Shown here piece by piece: positions 1 through 7,459 of a stretch of 13,878 bases of DNA (position 1 is the first letter of the stretch; each line of letters begins with the position of its first letter). The stretch comes from Chloroflexota bacterium (lineage in GTDB: Bacteria > Chloroflexota > Ktedonobacteria > Ktedonobacterales > Ktedonobacteraceae), in contig JAJZEJ010000643.1 in NCBI GenBank assembly GCA_021828635.1, forward strand, positions 1 through 13,878, in the 5' to 3' direction. The notes beneath the pieces were generated by a model. The model saw only the letters and a list, made by a program, of their open reading frames with translations, ran no database searches and was not told the origin of the DNA. A program made the translations under genes and the position numbers.

Positions 1-1380
1 GAAAAAGATGAAGCAAAACGCAAAGCACAACAGGTACAGATCAATATTCTGGGTTTACAGAACTCGTTAGATAAGCTGGCAAGTAGAGCGTGGTCAGAGG
101 TGTTTACACAGCAGCAGGAACGCTGGTTAAGTAACCCAAGATATGAAATCACTATGCGTTATGATAACCTGTTGCAGCACATTGAAGATGCCTGTCTTGT
201 TCTCAAGCAGAATGGCGAGATAACAGAGAAGGTTCTCCGTCTTGTTGATGTAACTGATAGCACACAGGGCATTATTCCCTATCACACTCGTACCGAAAGT
301 GCGATCAACCCTTATATCAAAACACGGTGGGAATTGCCAGCCGATATTACAGAGTGGAAACCATTACTGGATGGTAATAGCTTTGTTGGACGCTATGAGT
401 TGCGTTGGGGAAGTAAACAGCATTATTTGAAGTATGGGAAATGGCTTTATTCCGTACCCCAAGCGCGTTTTTTCGAGTCACCCAAGTTACTTGTGCAGGA
501 TATGCGTAACCGCTCTTTGAAGCGCCGACTCGTTGCAACCTTCGACGACCAGAAGTTTTATAATCGGCATAACTTTAACAATATTATTGCTAAAGATGCG
601 AATTATCATCTCAAATACATTCTCGCAGTGTTCAACTCATCTTTACTAAATTATTGGTTTGGGCGTCTATTTGATAACCTGCATATCAATCCCTCATATT
701 TTCGCCAACTTCCTATCTATCCAGCTGATGCCGAGATGCAGGCGATATTTGTAATGCTTGTCGATCAAATGCTGGCAAGACATGCCGAATTGAACGTATT
801 GAGGGAGCAAGGATATATCATCAGGCCGCGCCGCGATGGCACTATGCTGATTGAGGTGCCATATGCTGTGCTACTGACCGAGTTGCAGCAGGCCGACCCA
901 AATTTTCCCGTTCTCAACTTTTTTGATGCGAAAGCCATTGGCCTGTTCACTTTGCCCGACAATTGTGATCTCAGTGCGACCATTAGCAGGAATGTCTATC
1001 TTCCAGAACGCTATCCAGGCAGTATCGTCTTGCGCCATAACAAGCTCTGGTTAGAGGTCGCGGATGAAGCATTGCGCCGTTATCTCTATGGCTACTTGCG
1101 AAGTCCACAATGGCAAGGAAAAACTTGGGATGCTATCAAAAACACGGCTCTGCTACCGGCTGATGGAGAGGCGCTTCAACGGCTATTCGCGCTAGAAGAG
1201 CAGAAAAAACAGTCTATTCAGGTTATTCAAGCTGAGATTCGGCGCATCGACGCAGAAATTGATGAGCGCGTGCTTGACCTGTATGGTATTCATGAGCCAA
1301 CCGATAGACAGCGTGTGCTGGGTAGCGCCCCTGTGGAGGATGAGGAGGAAGATGATGCTGATACAGCATCTCTTGGGTGA
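1..1380 (+). CDS. C-terminal part of an Eco57I/TaqI-like N6-adenine DNA methyltransferase or type IIG restriction-modification protein (5' partial)
   Basis: The frame is open from base 1 and ends at a TGA at 1378-1380, so about 459 residues are visible and the N-terminus lies upstream. The GTG at 100 is an internal Val codon, not a start. What remains matches the target-recognition half of Eco57I/TaqI-class methylases: a block with GIIPYHTR, then LLDGNSFVGRYELRW and PKLLVQDMRNRSL, then the hallmark segment LKYILAVFNSSLLNYWF followed by NPSYFRQLPI. Near the end, EEQKKQSIQVIQAEIRRI forms a short coiled coil before IDERVLDLYGI, the usual tail of these enzymes, and then a very acidic terminus (EDEEEDDAD). 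The SAM-binding and NPPY catalytic motifs would lie upstream, so methylase-only, type IIG or BREX PglX-like cannot be separated here. Base composition looks more AT-rich than the fad genes, consistent with horizontal transfer. It converges on the XRE regulator with a 1-nt gap. Confidence 0.82.
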   Translation, partial: EKDEAKRKAQQVQINILGLQNSLDKLASRAWSEVFTQQQERWLSNPRYEITMRYDNLLQHIEDACLVLKQNGEITEKVLRLVDVTDSTQGIIPYHTRTESAINPYIKTRWELPADITEWKPLLDGNSFVGRYELRWGSKQHYLKYGKWLYSVPQARFFESPKLLVQDMRNRSLKRRLVATFDDQKFYNRHNFNNIIAKDANYHLKYILAVFNSSLLNYWFGRLFDNLHINPSYFRQLPIYPADAEMQAIFVMLVDQMLARHAELNVLREQGYIIRPRRDGTMLIEVPYAVLLTELQQADPNFPVLNFFDAKAIGLFTLPDNCDLSATISRNVYLPERYPGSIVLRHNKLWLEVADEALRRYLYGYLRSPQWQGKTWDAIKNTALLPADGEALQRLFALEEQKKQSIQVIQAEIRRIDAEIDERVLDLYGIHEPTDRQRVLGSAPVEDEEEDDADTASLG

Positions 1381-1381
1381 A

Positions 1382-2179
1382 TTACTCCGGTTGCCAGCCC
1401 TGCAATCTGTAAATCTTCAATGTCTGCTGGTCGCCAGGGACGTAGCTGACCATTGAGTAGTTGGAGAAGCCGGTGAAGACGGTGGTTGCGGTACGCAGCG
1501 TCAACCTACCCAATGTGCTATGTTGTATCTGGAAGGTAAAGGATGGCGCGGGTTTGCCAGTGGGATACGTGGCGGCGGCGATACGCTTGAACTCTGGTAA
1601 TTCACGCAGGCGCTTGAGCAGGCTCTTATATTCTGGCAGGTGTGTCATCGTGCGGGTGTTGTACTGAAAATCGCTGGCCAAGCGACGCGCCAGATTCTCC
1701 CAGCCATGAAAACGCCGCCGCAACACCGGATTGAACACTACTTCTAATAAATGATGTTGTCCACCTCTAGCTACCTCCTCTTGCATCTCGAACAGCGTGA
1801 TCGCAGGCTCATTCCACGAGCGCAGATACCAGAGCCGGTCGAGCGAGTGGGCTGGATACGAAGTATTATGCACCAGCAAAGCGGCCAGATCGCCCAGGTC
1901 CAGTAGCGTACTTTCGCTGTCCTCATCATCAACGAACTGTCCTGTCATGACGCGATATGCCTCGTAGAGCCGTTCGCGCTCGTCCCGTTGCAATTCTAGT
2001 GCGCGTGCAATCGCTTGCACGACATGTGACGAGGGGTTGCTGCGCTGCCCGCTCTCAAGGTGATAGATGTAGGTGCGCGAGAGCCGGGTCGCCTGTGCCA
2101 GTTGTCCCTGTGACATGCCATGTCGTTGGCGTAAATCTGTGAGCAAGTATGAAAAATCGGGTGTGTTCTCTGTAATCAT
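1382..2179 (-). CDS. XRE-family transcriptional regulator with MmyB-like ligand-binding domain
   Basis: This 265-residue cytoplasmic DNA-binding protein has an N-terminal helix-turn-helix at about residues 10-70 (LRQRHGMSQGQLAQATRLSRTYIYHLESG, shown in part: SQGQLAQATRLSR), followed by an MmyB-like PAS-type ligand-binding domain at about 95-260. Diagnostic text of that domain includes RLWYLRSWNEPAITLF and FNPVLRRRFHGWE. The domain family is common in Actinobacteria and Chloroflexota, and a Chloroflexus member was crystallised with a fatty acid in the pocket (recalled, not checked). The ATG at 2179 lacks a strong Shine-Dalgarno but lies about 40 nt downstream of a good promoter. The gene is divergent from fadD across 212 bp. 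I infer that it autoregulates and controls the fad cluster in response to a fatty acid or acyl-CoA. The family call is firm; the effector and targets are inference. Confidence 0.9.
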   Translation of the reverse strand: MITENTPDFSYLLTDLRQRHGMSQGQLAQATRLSRTYIYHLESGQRSNPSSHVVQAIARALELQRDERERLYEAYRVMTGQFVDDEDSESTLLDLGDLAALLVHNTSYPAHSLDRLWYLRSWNEPAITLFEMQEEVARGGQHHLLEVVFNPVLRRRFHGWENLARRLASDFQYNTRTMTHLPEYKSLLKRLRELPEFKRIAAATYPTGKPAPSFTFQIQHSTLGRLTLRTATTVFTGFSNYSMVSYVPGDQQTLKIYRLQGWQPE

Positions 2180-2210
2180 TTTCGCTTTATGTCTTATGAC
2201 GTTTCGTTTC

Positions 2211-2249
2211 GTTAGCTACATATTCATTATCGCGCAAAATTTGTTAGCT
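2211..2249. promoter_or_regulatory. Direct repeat GTTAGCT in the regulator/fadD divergent region, candidate operator
   Basis: GTTAGCT occurs at 2211-2217 and 2243-2249, 32 bp apart, which is about three helical turns, so both face the same side of the DNA. The second copy abuts the -35 of the regulator promoter and the first sits near its transcription start. The rest of the 2180-2391 intergenic region holds a short inverted repeat GTACC (2274-2278) / GGTAC (2296-2300) around TATACT (2280-2285), a possible -10 for fadD lacking a convincing -35. Operator function is inferred from position only. Confidence 0.3.
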
Positions 2250-2254
2250 GGCAA
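2226..2254 (-). promoter_or_regulatory. Sigma-70-type promoter of the XRE-MmyB gene
   Basis: On the minus strand, TTGCCA (2249-2254, 5/6 to the -35 consensus) is separated by 17 bp from GATAAT (2226-2231, 5/6 to the -10). Transcription would start near 2219, giving a leader of about 40 nt before the ATG at 2179. The match is by eye; spacing and position are both ideal. Confidence 0.6.
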
Positions 2255-2391
2255 CATGTTCATCTGTACAAGAGTACCATATACTTATGATAGTAGGTAC
2301 CTGATGCATGGCCGTTTTGCTCATTGTGGCGATCCAACCACTGCCTGGATACCCAAAGAGGGGCATCCCTATCGAGAGGAGCTACTGCTGC

Positions 2392-4179
2392 ATGTCTGAT
2401 TCATCGGTCATCAATAATAGGCAAAAACAACCTGATCCTTCCATCCCACCGAGCAACGGACGCGACGAACTGCTTGCCACCCGCCCCTGGCTACGGCATT
2501 ATGAGCCGGGTGTACCTGCGCTTCTCACTATTCCAGATCGTCCTCTCACCTGGTTGCTCGATGAGACTGTCAGCCATTATCCCAATCATACGGCATTCAT
2601 CTATTATGGCACAAAGATCACGTATGCTCAGTTTTCCAGTTATGCCAATCGCTTCGCTATCGGGCTACAACGGCTAGGCGTGCAAAAAGGTGATCGTGTC
2701 GCTATCGCACTACCCAATATTCCGCAATATCCCATTGCTTTCTATGGTGCTTTGCGGGCCGGAGCCGTTATCGTACCAACCAATCCACTTTATACTGAGC
2801 GTGAAATGCAACACCAACTGGCGGACTCTGACGCCAAAGTTATTGTGATGCTGGACAGCTTCTATCCAGTGGTACGTGCGGTACGCAAAAGTACAGCCGT
2901 AGAACATGTCGTCATCACCAGTCCGGCTGATTTTCTACCACCCATGCTGCGCATGCTCTATCCACTCAGTCAGCGCAAAGCTAAGCATCCAGAGCCGCTC
3001 TTAACGCCACAGGAGATGAGCGAGGATAAGACGTTGCATAGCATGAAAACCATGCTGGATACGCATAATACACATACGAAGGGCGGCGTGGAGCTATTCA
3101 ATCTGCCTGTACCGGCCTCTGGCAGCGATCTGGCGGTGCTACAATATACTGGTGGCACGACAGGTCTCTCTAAAGGCGCTATGTTGACGCATCACAATCT
3201 GTTCTCCAATGCTATGCAGACGCGCAATTGGACGCCCAGTGTCAACGAAGGTAGCGAGATTGCGCTGTGTGTTGCGCCATTCTTTCATTCCTATGGCTTG
3301 ACCGTCGGCTTGAACCTCTCTATTCTGGTGGCAGCTACGATGGTGTTGGTGCCACAGTTCAAGGCTAAAGCGATTGTGCAGGATATTCACCGCTATAAGC
3401 CAACACTCTTCCCCGGTATTCCGACGATGTATGTGGCGATTCTGCGCGAGGCGGGCAAGCGCACTGAGTATCTCAGTTCCATCAAATACTGTATCAGCGG
3501 CGCGGCACCCCTGGCGGCTAAAATGCAGAGTGACTTTGAGCAGGCTTCGGGCGCGAAACTGGTGGAGGGCTATGGGTTGAGCGAGGCATCACCGGTCACG
3601 CATTGCAACCCCTTTACCGATGAACGCCGCAACGGCAGCATCGGCCTACCTCTGCCCGATGTCGAGGCGGCCATCCTCGATGCTGAGACGGGCGAACTGT
3701 TGCCGCCCGATGCCATTGGCGAAATCGTCGTTAAAGGCCCAAACATCATGCAAGGCTATTGGAAGCGCGAGGCCGAGACAGAGACAATCTTTGTCAATGG
3801 TTGGATGCGTACCGGTGACATCGGCAAGATGGATGAAGATGGCTACTTCTACATTGTTGATCGTGCCAAAGACCTCATCATCGCCAGTGGCTTCAACGTC
3901 TATCCGCGTGAAGTGGAAGAGGTGCTATTTCAGCATCCCGCCGTCTCCGAGGCCGCCGTTATCGGTGCGCCGGACGAGTATCGCGGCGAAACTGTTGCGG
4001 CCTTCGTTGTTCTCAAGCCCGGCTTCGAGCCATCTGAGCAGACGAAAGAGGCGATTCTAGCTTTTTGTAAGGAGCGCCTCACTCCCTATAAAGTGCCGAA
4101 AAAACTGGAGTTTCGCACTGATCTACCCAAATCGTTAATTGGCAAAGTGTTACGGCGCGAATTGCGTGCCTCACAATAA
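2392..4179 (+). CDS. fadD: Long-chain fatty-acid--CoA ligase (acyl-CoA synthetase)
   Basis: This 595-residue ATP-dependent acyl-CoA synthetase activates free fatty acids to acyl-CoA via an acyl-adenylate, the entry step of beta-oxidation. ANL-superfamily motifs are all present: the P-loop YTGGTTGLSKG at 252-262, GYGLSEASP at 393-401, the adenosine-binding RTGDIG at 473-478, the hinge region DRAKDLIIASGFNVYPREVE at 490-509, and the catalytic lysine K585 in PKSLIGKVLRR. Length is normal for FadD/LcfA. I chose the ATG at 2392 because AGGAG lies at 2377-2381; an in-frame ATG at 2308 would add 28 unrelated residues. It is the first gene of the cluster, 50 nt before fadE. Chain-length preference cannot be read from sequence, but the neighbours favour long-chain substrates. 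Confidence 0.95.
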   Translation: MSDSSVINNRQKQPDPSIPPSNGRDELLATRPWLRHYEPGVPALLTIPDRPLTWLLDETVSHYPNHTAFIYYGTKITYAQFSSYANRFAIGLQRLGVQKGDRVAIALPNIPQYPIAFYGALRAGAVIVPTNPLYTEREMQHQLADSDAKVIVMLDSFYPVVRAVRKSTAVEHVVITSPADFLPPMLRMLYPLSQRKAKHPEPLLTPQEMSEDKTLHSMKTMLDTHNTHTKGGVELFNLPVPASGSDLAVLQYTGGTTGLSKGAMLTHHNLFSNAMQTRNWTPSVNEGSEIALCVAPFFHSYGLTVGLNLSILVAATMVLVPQFKAKAIVQDIHRYKPTLFPGIPTMYVAILREAGKRTEYLSSIKYCISGAAPLAAKMQSDFEQASGAKLVEGYGLSEASPVTHCNPFTDERRNGSIGLPLPDVEAAILDAETGELLPPDAIGEIVVKGPNIMQGYWKREAETETIFVNGWMRTGDIGKMDEDGYFYIVDRAKDLIIASGFNVYPREVEEVLFQHPAVSEAAVIGAPDEYRGETVAAFVVLKPGFEPSEQTKEAILAFCKERLTPYKVPKKLEFRTDLPKSLIGKVLRRELRASQ

Positions 4180-4184
4180 TATCA

Positions 4185-4209
4185 TGGGCGTGATTATGTA
4201 ACACGCCCA
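4185..4209. repeat. Hairpin between fadD and fadE, resembling the GGGCGTG palindromes elsewhere in the window
   Basis: TGGGCGTG (4185-4192) pairs perfectly with CACGCCCA (4202-4209) over a 9-nt loop. The arm GGGCGTGAT is the same as in the hairpin before fadA (6219-6238), but no GTAG head is visible here. It is followed closely by the fadE ribosome site AAAGGAG (4211-4217), with no T tract, so it is more likely a degenerate repeat or an mRNA-stability hairpin than a terminator. Confidence 0.6.
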
Positions 4210-4229
4210 AAAAGGAGTTAATCACTATT

Positions 4230-6011
4230 ATGACCACAACGGAGAAACCGACCGAGAAAGGTACCGCTTTCCTGACCACGCCGGTCAGCGAGAGTGCTGA
4301 TCGTATATTTACGTTGGAGCAGCGCGACGAAGAGCAACGCTGGATTGCTGAGTCGAGTGCGACCTTCATGGCCCGTGAAGTGTTGCCCAAAGCCGAGGCC
4401 ATCGACCAGCAGGAGCCGGGGCTGATGCCCAGCCTGGTCAAGAAGGCCGGTGAGCAGGGTTTGCTGATGATTGAGGTTCCAGAATCGTATGGCGGAGCCG
4501 AACTTGGTCTGCTCACAAGCTGCCTTGTTGTCTCTTCTATCAATGAGTCCTCGTTCGGTGTGGCCTATGGCGCACATACCGGCATTGGCACATTACCCAT
4601 CGTTTACTACGGCAATGAAGAGCAGAAGCAGCAATACCTGCCCAAGCTGGCGAGCGGTGAATGGATTGCGGCCTACGCGCTGACTGAGCCGGGTGTTGGT
4701 TCCGATGCCATGCACCTCAGCACTCGTGCGGAACTCTCCGAGGATGGCAAATATTATATCCTTAATGGTACCAAGCAGTGGATTTCTAATGCCGGTTTCG
4801 CCGATGTGATGGTCGCTTTCGCCCGTATCGGCAATGAACGTCCCACAGCCTTTATCGTCGAAGCCTCCTGGTCCGGCGTCTCGACCGGTAAGGAAGAGAA
4901 CAAGATGGGCATCAAGGGTTCCTCGACACGTCAGGTCTACTTTGAGGATGTCAAGGTTCCGGTCGAGAATCTGCTGGGCGAGATTCACAAGGGCTACAAA
5001 ATTGCCTTCAACATCCTCAATATCGGGCGTTTGAAACTCGGCGCGGGTAACGTTGGTGGCGCACGTAGCGCGTTAGGACTGGCTGCCGCCTATACGACTG
5101 AGCGCAAAGCCTTTGGGAAGTTCCTGAACGAGTTCGGCATGATTCAGAAGAAGTTGGCACGGATGGCTGCCGAGACGTATGCCGCCGAGAGCGAGGTCTT
5201 CCGCACCGCTGGTAGCATTGACCGCGCCGAGCGTAGCACCGATAATACAGAAGCTATGTTCAAAGCCGTTGAGGAGTACGCTATCGAAGCCTCGATAGCG
5301 AAAGTGCATGGTAGTGAGACACTGGCCTATGTGGTTGATGAGGGCGTACAGATTTTTGGTGGCTACGGCTTCATGCACGAATATCCGATTGAGAAGGCGT
5401 ACCGCGATGCTCGTATTCAGCGTATCTTCGAGGGTACGAACGAGATCAACCGTCTTGTTACCTCTGGCACGCTTTTCCGCCGCGTTCTCTCCGGCAAGCT
5501 AGACCTGATGAGCCAGTTTCCCGTTGTCTCAGCGCGTATCGCCGCCGGTCAGTCTGCCAGTAGCGTCGATGAAAATGTTCCCTCTGAATTGCGCGACGCC
5601 GTCAATGCGTTGGCTCGTGCGAAAGATGTGACGATCTATGCCGGTATGAAGACGGCCATGAAGCATATGCAGGGGCTTGAGAACGAAGAGGAGTTTATTG
5701 AATACCTGGCCAACCTGCTGATCGAGGTCTACTCGATTGATAGCACGCTGGCACGGGCCATTCAAGCCATGCGCCGTGGCGATGAGAATAGCGCGACACA
5801 TGTAAAACTGGCACAACTGGCAACCTGGCTGGCCTTCGCACGCATCCGCACCAATCTCGATCAACTGGTGATGTCCTACATGGATCAGAGCGAAGTCACA
5901 GAAGAACTACCACGCCTGCGCAACTACCTGGGCGACTACCTGATGAATGGTGTGGCCTTGCAACGTGAGATCGCCGCGCAGGTGGTTGAGAAGCAAGGCT
6001 ATCCACTCTAA
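4230..6011 (+). CDS. fadE: Acyl-CoA dehydrogenase, long-chain type with C-terminal extension
   Basis: This 593-residue FAD-dependent enzyme oxidises acyl-CoA to trans-2-enoyl-CoA, the first oxidation of beta-oxidation. Visible motifs are ALTEPGVGSDA at 150-160, KQWISNAG at 182-189 (flavin and substrate binding), QIFGGYG at 374-380, and the catalytic-base region IFEGTNEINR with Glu401. The length and the roughly 170-residue helical C-terminal extension match the VLCAD/ACAD9-like family and Bacillus FadE (YusJ), rather than the 380-residue short-chain dehydrogenases. The ATG is preceded by AAAGGAG with 12-nt spacing. It follows fadD on the same strand, probably in one transcript. Electrons would go to an electron-transfer flavoprotein, which is not encoded in this window. 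After it comes a 249-bp gap carrying hairpins and a possible promoter. Confidence 0.95.
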   Translation: MTTTEKPTEKGTAFLTTPVSESADRIFTLEQRDEEQRWIAESSATFMAREVLPKAEAIDQQEPGLMPSLVKKAGEQGLLMIEVPESYGGAELGLLTSCLVVSSINESSFGVAYGAHTGIGTLPIVYYGNEEQKQQYLPKLASGEWIAAYALTEPGVGSDAMHLSTRAELSEDGKYYILNGTKQWISNAGFADVMVAFARIGNERPTAFIVEASWSGVSTGKEENKMGIKGSSTRQVYFEDVKVPVENLLGEIHKGYKIAFNILNIGRLKLGAGNVGGARSALGLAAAYTTERKAFGKFLNEFGMIQKKLARMAAETYAAESEVFRTAGSIDRAERSTDNTEAMFKAVEEYAIEASIAKVHGSETLAYVVDEGVQIFGGYGFMHEYPIEKAYRDARIQRIFEGTNEINRLVTSGTLFRRVLSGKLDLMSQFPVVSARIAAGQSASSVDENVPSELRDAVNALARAKDVTIYAGMKTAMKHMQGLENEEEFIEYLANLLIEVYSIDSTLARAIQAMRRGDENSATHVKLAQLATWLAFARIRTNLDQLVMSYMDQSEVTEELPRLRNYLGDYLMNGVALQREIAAQVVEKQGYPL

Positions 6012-6056
6012 GCGAAACAGATAACACTCCTCTTCCCCTTGTGTGTGTGGGAACTG

Positions 6057-6082
6057 GCGAGCGACCAGAGATGCTCGCTCGC
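6057..6082. other. Hairpin in the fadE-fadA intergenic region
   Basis: GCGAGCGA (6057-6064) pairs perfectly with TCGCTCGC (6075-6082) over a 10-nt loop, 46 nt after the fadE stop. There is no following T run, so it is a weak terminator candidate at best; it may protect the 3' end of the fadE message. Confidence 0.4.
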
Positions 6083-6136
6083 TGGTATCCCTTCCCTAAC
6101 ATGGGAACGAGGCAGCGTAATACCATTCCGGCACCA

Positions 6137-6164
6137 TTTACAACAATTTCGTGGGGACTATAAC
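6137..6164 (+). promoter_or_regulatory. Candidate internal promoter for fadA-fadN
   Basis: TTTACA (6137-6142) and TATAAC (6159-6164) each match the sigma-70 consensus at 5 of 6 positions with a 16-bp spacer. Transcription would start near 6171, about 90 nt before the fadA ATG. The -10 lies in a small palindrome, ACTATA (6157-6162) / TATAGT (6169-6174). This would allow fadA-fadN to be expressed apart from fadD-fadE. Confidence 0.4.
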
Positions 6165-6173
6165 AAATTATAG

Positions 6174-6203
6174 TGTAATGCGGTGGGACAATAACCGATT
6201 ACA
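6174..6203. repeat. Imperfect hairpin in the fadA leader
   Basis: TGTAATGCGGT (6174-6184) pairs with ACCGATTACA (6194-6203) with one bulged G, forming a 10-bp stem. It lies between the small ACTATA palindrome and the GTAG hairpin, so three palindromes are stacked within about 80 bp. Each is headed by a similar GTGGG, GGTGGG or GTAGGG stretch, suggesting decayed copies of one repeat family. Confidence 0.4.
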
Positions 6204-6214
6204 TCACAAATGCC

Positions 6215-6238
6215 GTAGGGGCGTGATTTATCACGCCC
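6215..6238 (+). repeat. GTAG-headed REP-like palindrome upstream of fadA
   Basis: GTAG (6215-6218) is followed directly by an 8-bp perfect stem, GGGCGTGA (6219-6226) / TCACGCCC (6231-6238), with a 4-nt TTTA loop. A GTAG tetranucleotide at the foot of an imperfect palindrome is the known signature of REP elements mobilised by RAYT (TnpA-REP) transposases. It ends 22 nt before the fadA start codon. Confidence 0.55.
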
Positions 6239-6260
6239 TATGGACGCGAGGAGAGAGCAA

Positions 6261-7457
6261 ATGCCAGAAGCAGTGATTGTCAGTGCTGTGCGCACGCCGA
6301 TTGGGCGTGCTAATAAGGGCGTATTAAAGGATGTGCGAGCTGATGACCTGGCCGCCTTCGCCATCAAGGCCGCGCTGGATCGCGTGCCGGAGTTAGATCG
6401 TTCGTTAGTCGAAGATGTCATTCTTGGTTGTGCCTTTCCCGAAGGTGAGCAGGGCATGAACCTGGCGCGTATCGTCGCCATTCTGTCCGGTCTGCCAGAG
6501 ACGGCGGCGGGTGTGACCGTCAATCGCTTCTGTGCCTCTAGCCTGCAAGCTTTCAACATGGCGGCGCAGAATGTCATGCTCGGCCTGGGCGATGTCTTTG
6601 TGGCGGGTGGCGTTGAGAACATGTCGCGTGTACCGATGGGCGGTTTCAATCCGTCATTCAATCCACGTCTCGTCAAAGCAGTCGAGGGCGAGCCATATTC
6701 TTCACCTTACCCGCCCGCGCCGCAAGATTTCGCACCAGCTAGCTATATACCGATGGGCATTACCGCCGAGAACCTGGCCCGCGAGTACCATATCAGCCGC
6801 GAGGAGCAGGATCGTTTCGCCTTGCGCAGCCACCAACGCGCTCTTGCCGCGATTGATGATGGCACCTTCGCGCGTGAGATCACGCCCGTGCCATTGCCCA
6901 ATGGCACATTGATGACCACAGACGAGGGGCCACGCCGCGATACCTCGTTGGAGCGTTTAGCCACACTTGAACCCGCTTTCTTGAAAGGTGGCACCGTTAC
7001 GGCTGGCAATTCCAGTCCGTTGAACGATGGAGCCGCCGCACTCGTCGTCATGTCGGCTGAAAAGGCCCGTGAGCTTGGCATCAAGCCACTGGCCAAAGTC
7101 CACACGATGGCGGTCGCCGGAGTCAGGCCCGATATCATGGGGATCGGGCCTGTACCCGCGATTCACAAAGCTCTCCAGCGTGCCGGTATGCAGTTGAGCG
7201 ATATCGAGGTGATCGAACTCAACGAAGCCTTCGCCGCGCAGTCGTTGGCCGTCGTCAGGGCGCTCAATCTGAATGAAGAGACGCTTAATCCGCATGGTGG
7301 CGCGGTTGCGCTAGGTCATCCGCAGGGGTGTAGTGGCTCGCGTATCGTCGTGACACTGCTCAATGATTTGCAGAGCATGAACAAGACGATAGGCATGGCG
7401 ACGCTATGTGTCGGCGGTGGTCAGGGCGTCACGACGATTATCGAGAGGTTGGCCTAG
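6261..7457 (+). CDS. fadA: Acetyl-CoA C-acyltransferase (3-ketoacyl-CoA thiolase)
   Basis: This 398-residue thiolase cleaves 3-ketoacyl-CoA with CoA to acetyl-CoA and a shortened acyl-CoA, the last step of each beta-oxidation turn. The catalytic residues are all visible: nucleophile Cys91 in VNRFCASSLQAF, His353 in NPHGGAVALGHPQGCSGSR, and Cys383 in CVGGGQG, plus the ELNEAFAAQ loop. Length is typical of degradative thiolases. The ATG at 6261 is chosen because GAGGAG lies at 6248-6253 with 7-nt spacing; an in-frame ATG at 6240 would put the start inside the repeat end and has no comparable site. The stop is 2 nt before the fadN start, so the two are almost certainly co-transcribed and may form a trifunctional beta-oxidation complex. 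Biosynthetic acetoacetyl-CoA thiolase is less likely given the neighbours. Confidence 0.95.
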   Translation: MPEAVIVSAVRTPIGRANKGVLKDVRADDLAAFAIKAALDRVPELDRSLVEDVILGCAFPEGEQGMNLARIVAILSGLPETAAGVTVNRFCASSLQAFNMAAQNVMLGLGDVFVAGGVENMSRVPMGGFNPSFNPRLVKAVEGEPYSSPYPPAPQDFAPASYIPMGITAENLAREYHISREEQDRFALRSHQRALAAIDDGTFAREITPVPLPNGTLMTTDEGPRRDTSLERLATLEPAFLKGGTVTAGNSSPLNDGAAALVVMSAEKARELGIKPLAKVHTMAVAGVRPDIMGIGPVPAIHKALQRAGMQLSDIEVIELNEAFAAQSLAVVRALNLNEETLNPHGGAVALGHPQGCSGSRIVVTLLNDLQSMNKTIGMATLCVGGGQGVTTIIERLA

Positions 7458-7459
7458 CC

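Noticed and set aside
100..102. GTG at 100 as the start codon of the methylase
   Set aside because: The same frame is open back to base 1 and continues as coherent protein, with no ribosome site before 100; it is an internal Val codon.
3620..4060. 146-codon plus-strand frame inside fadD
   Set aside because: Ser/Arg/Pro-rich shadow of the conserved FadD C-terminal domain.
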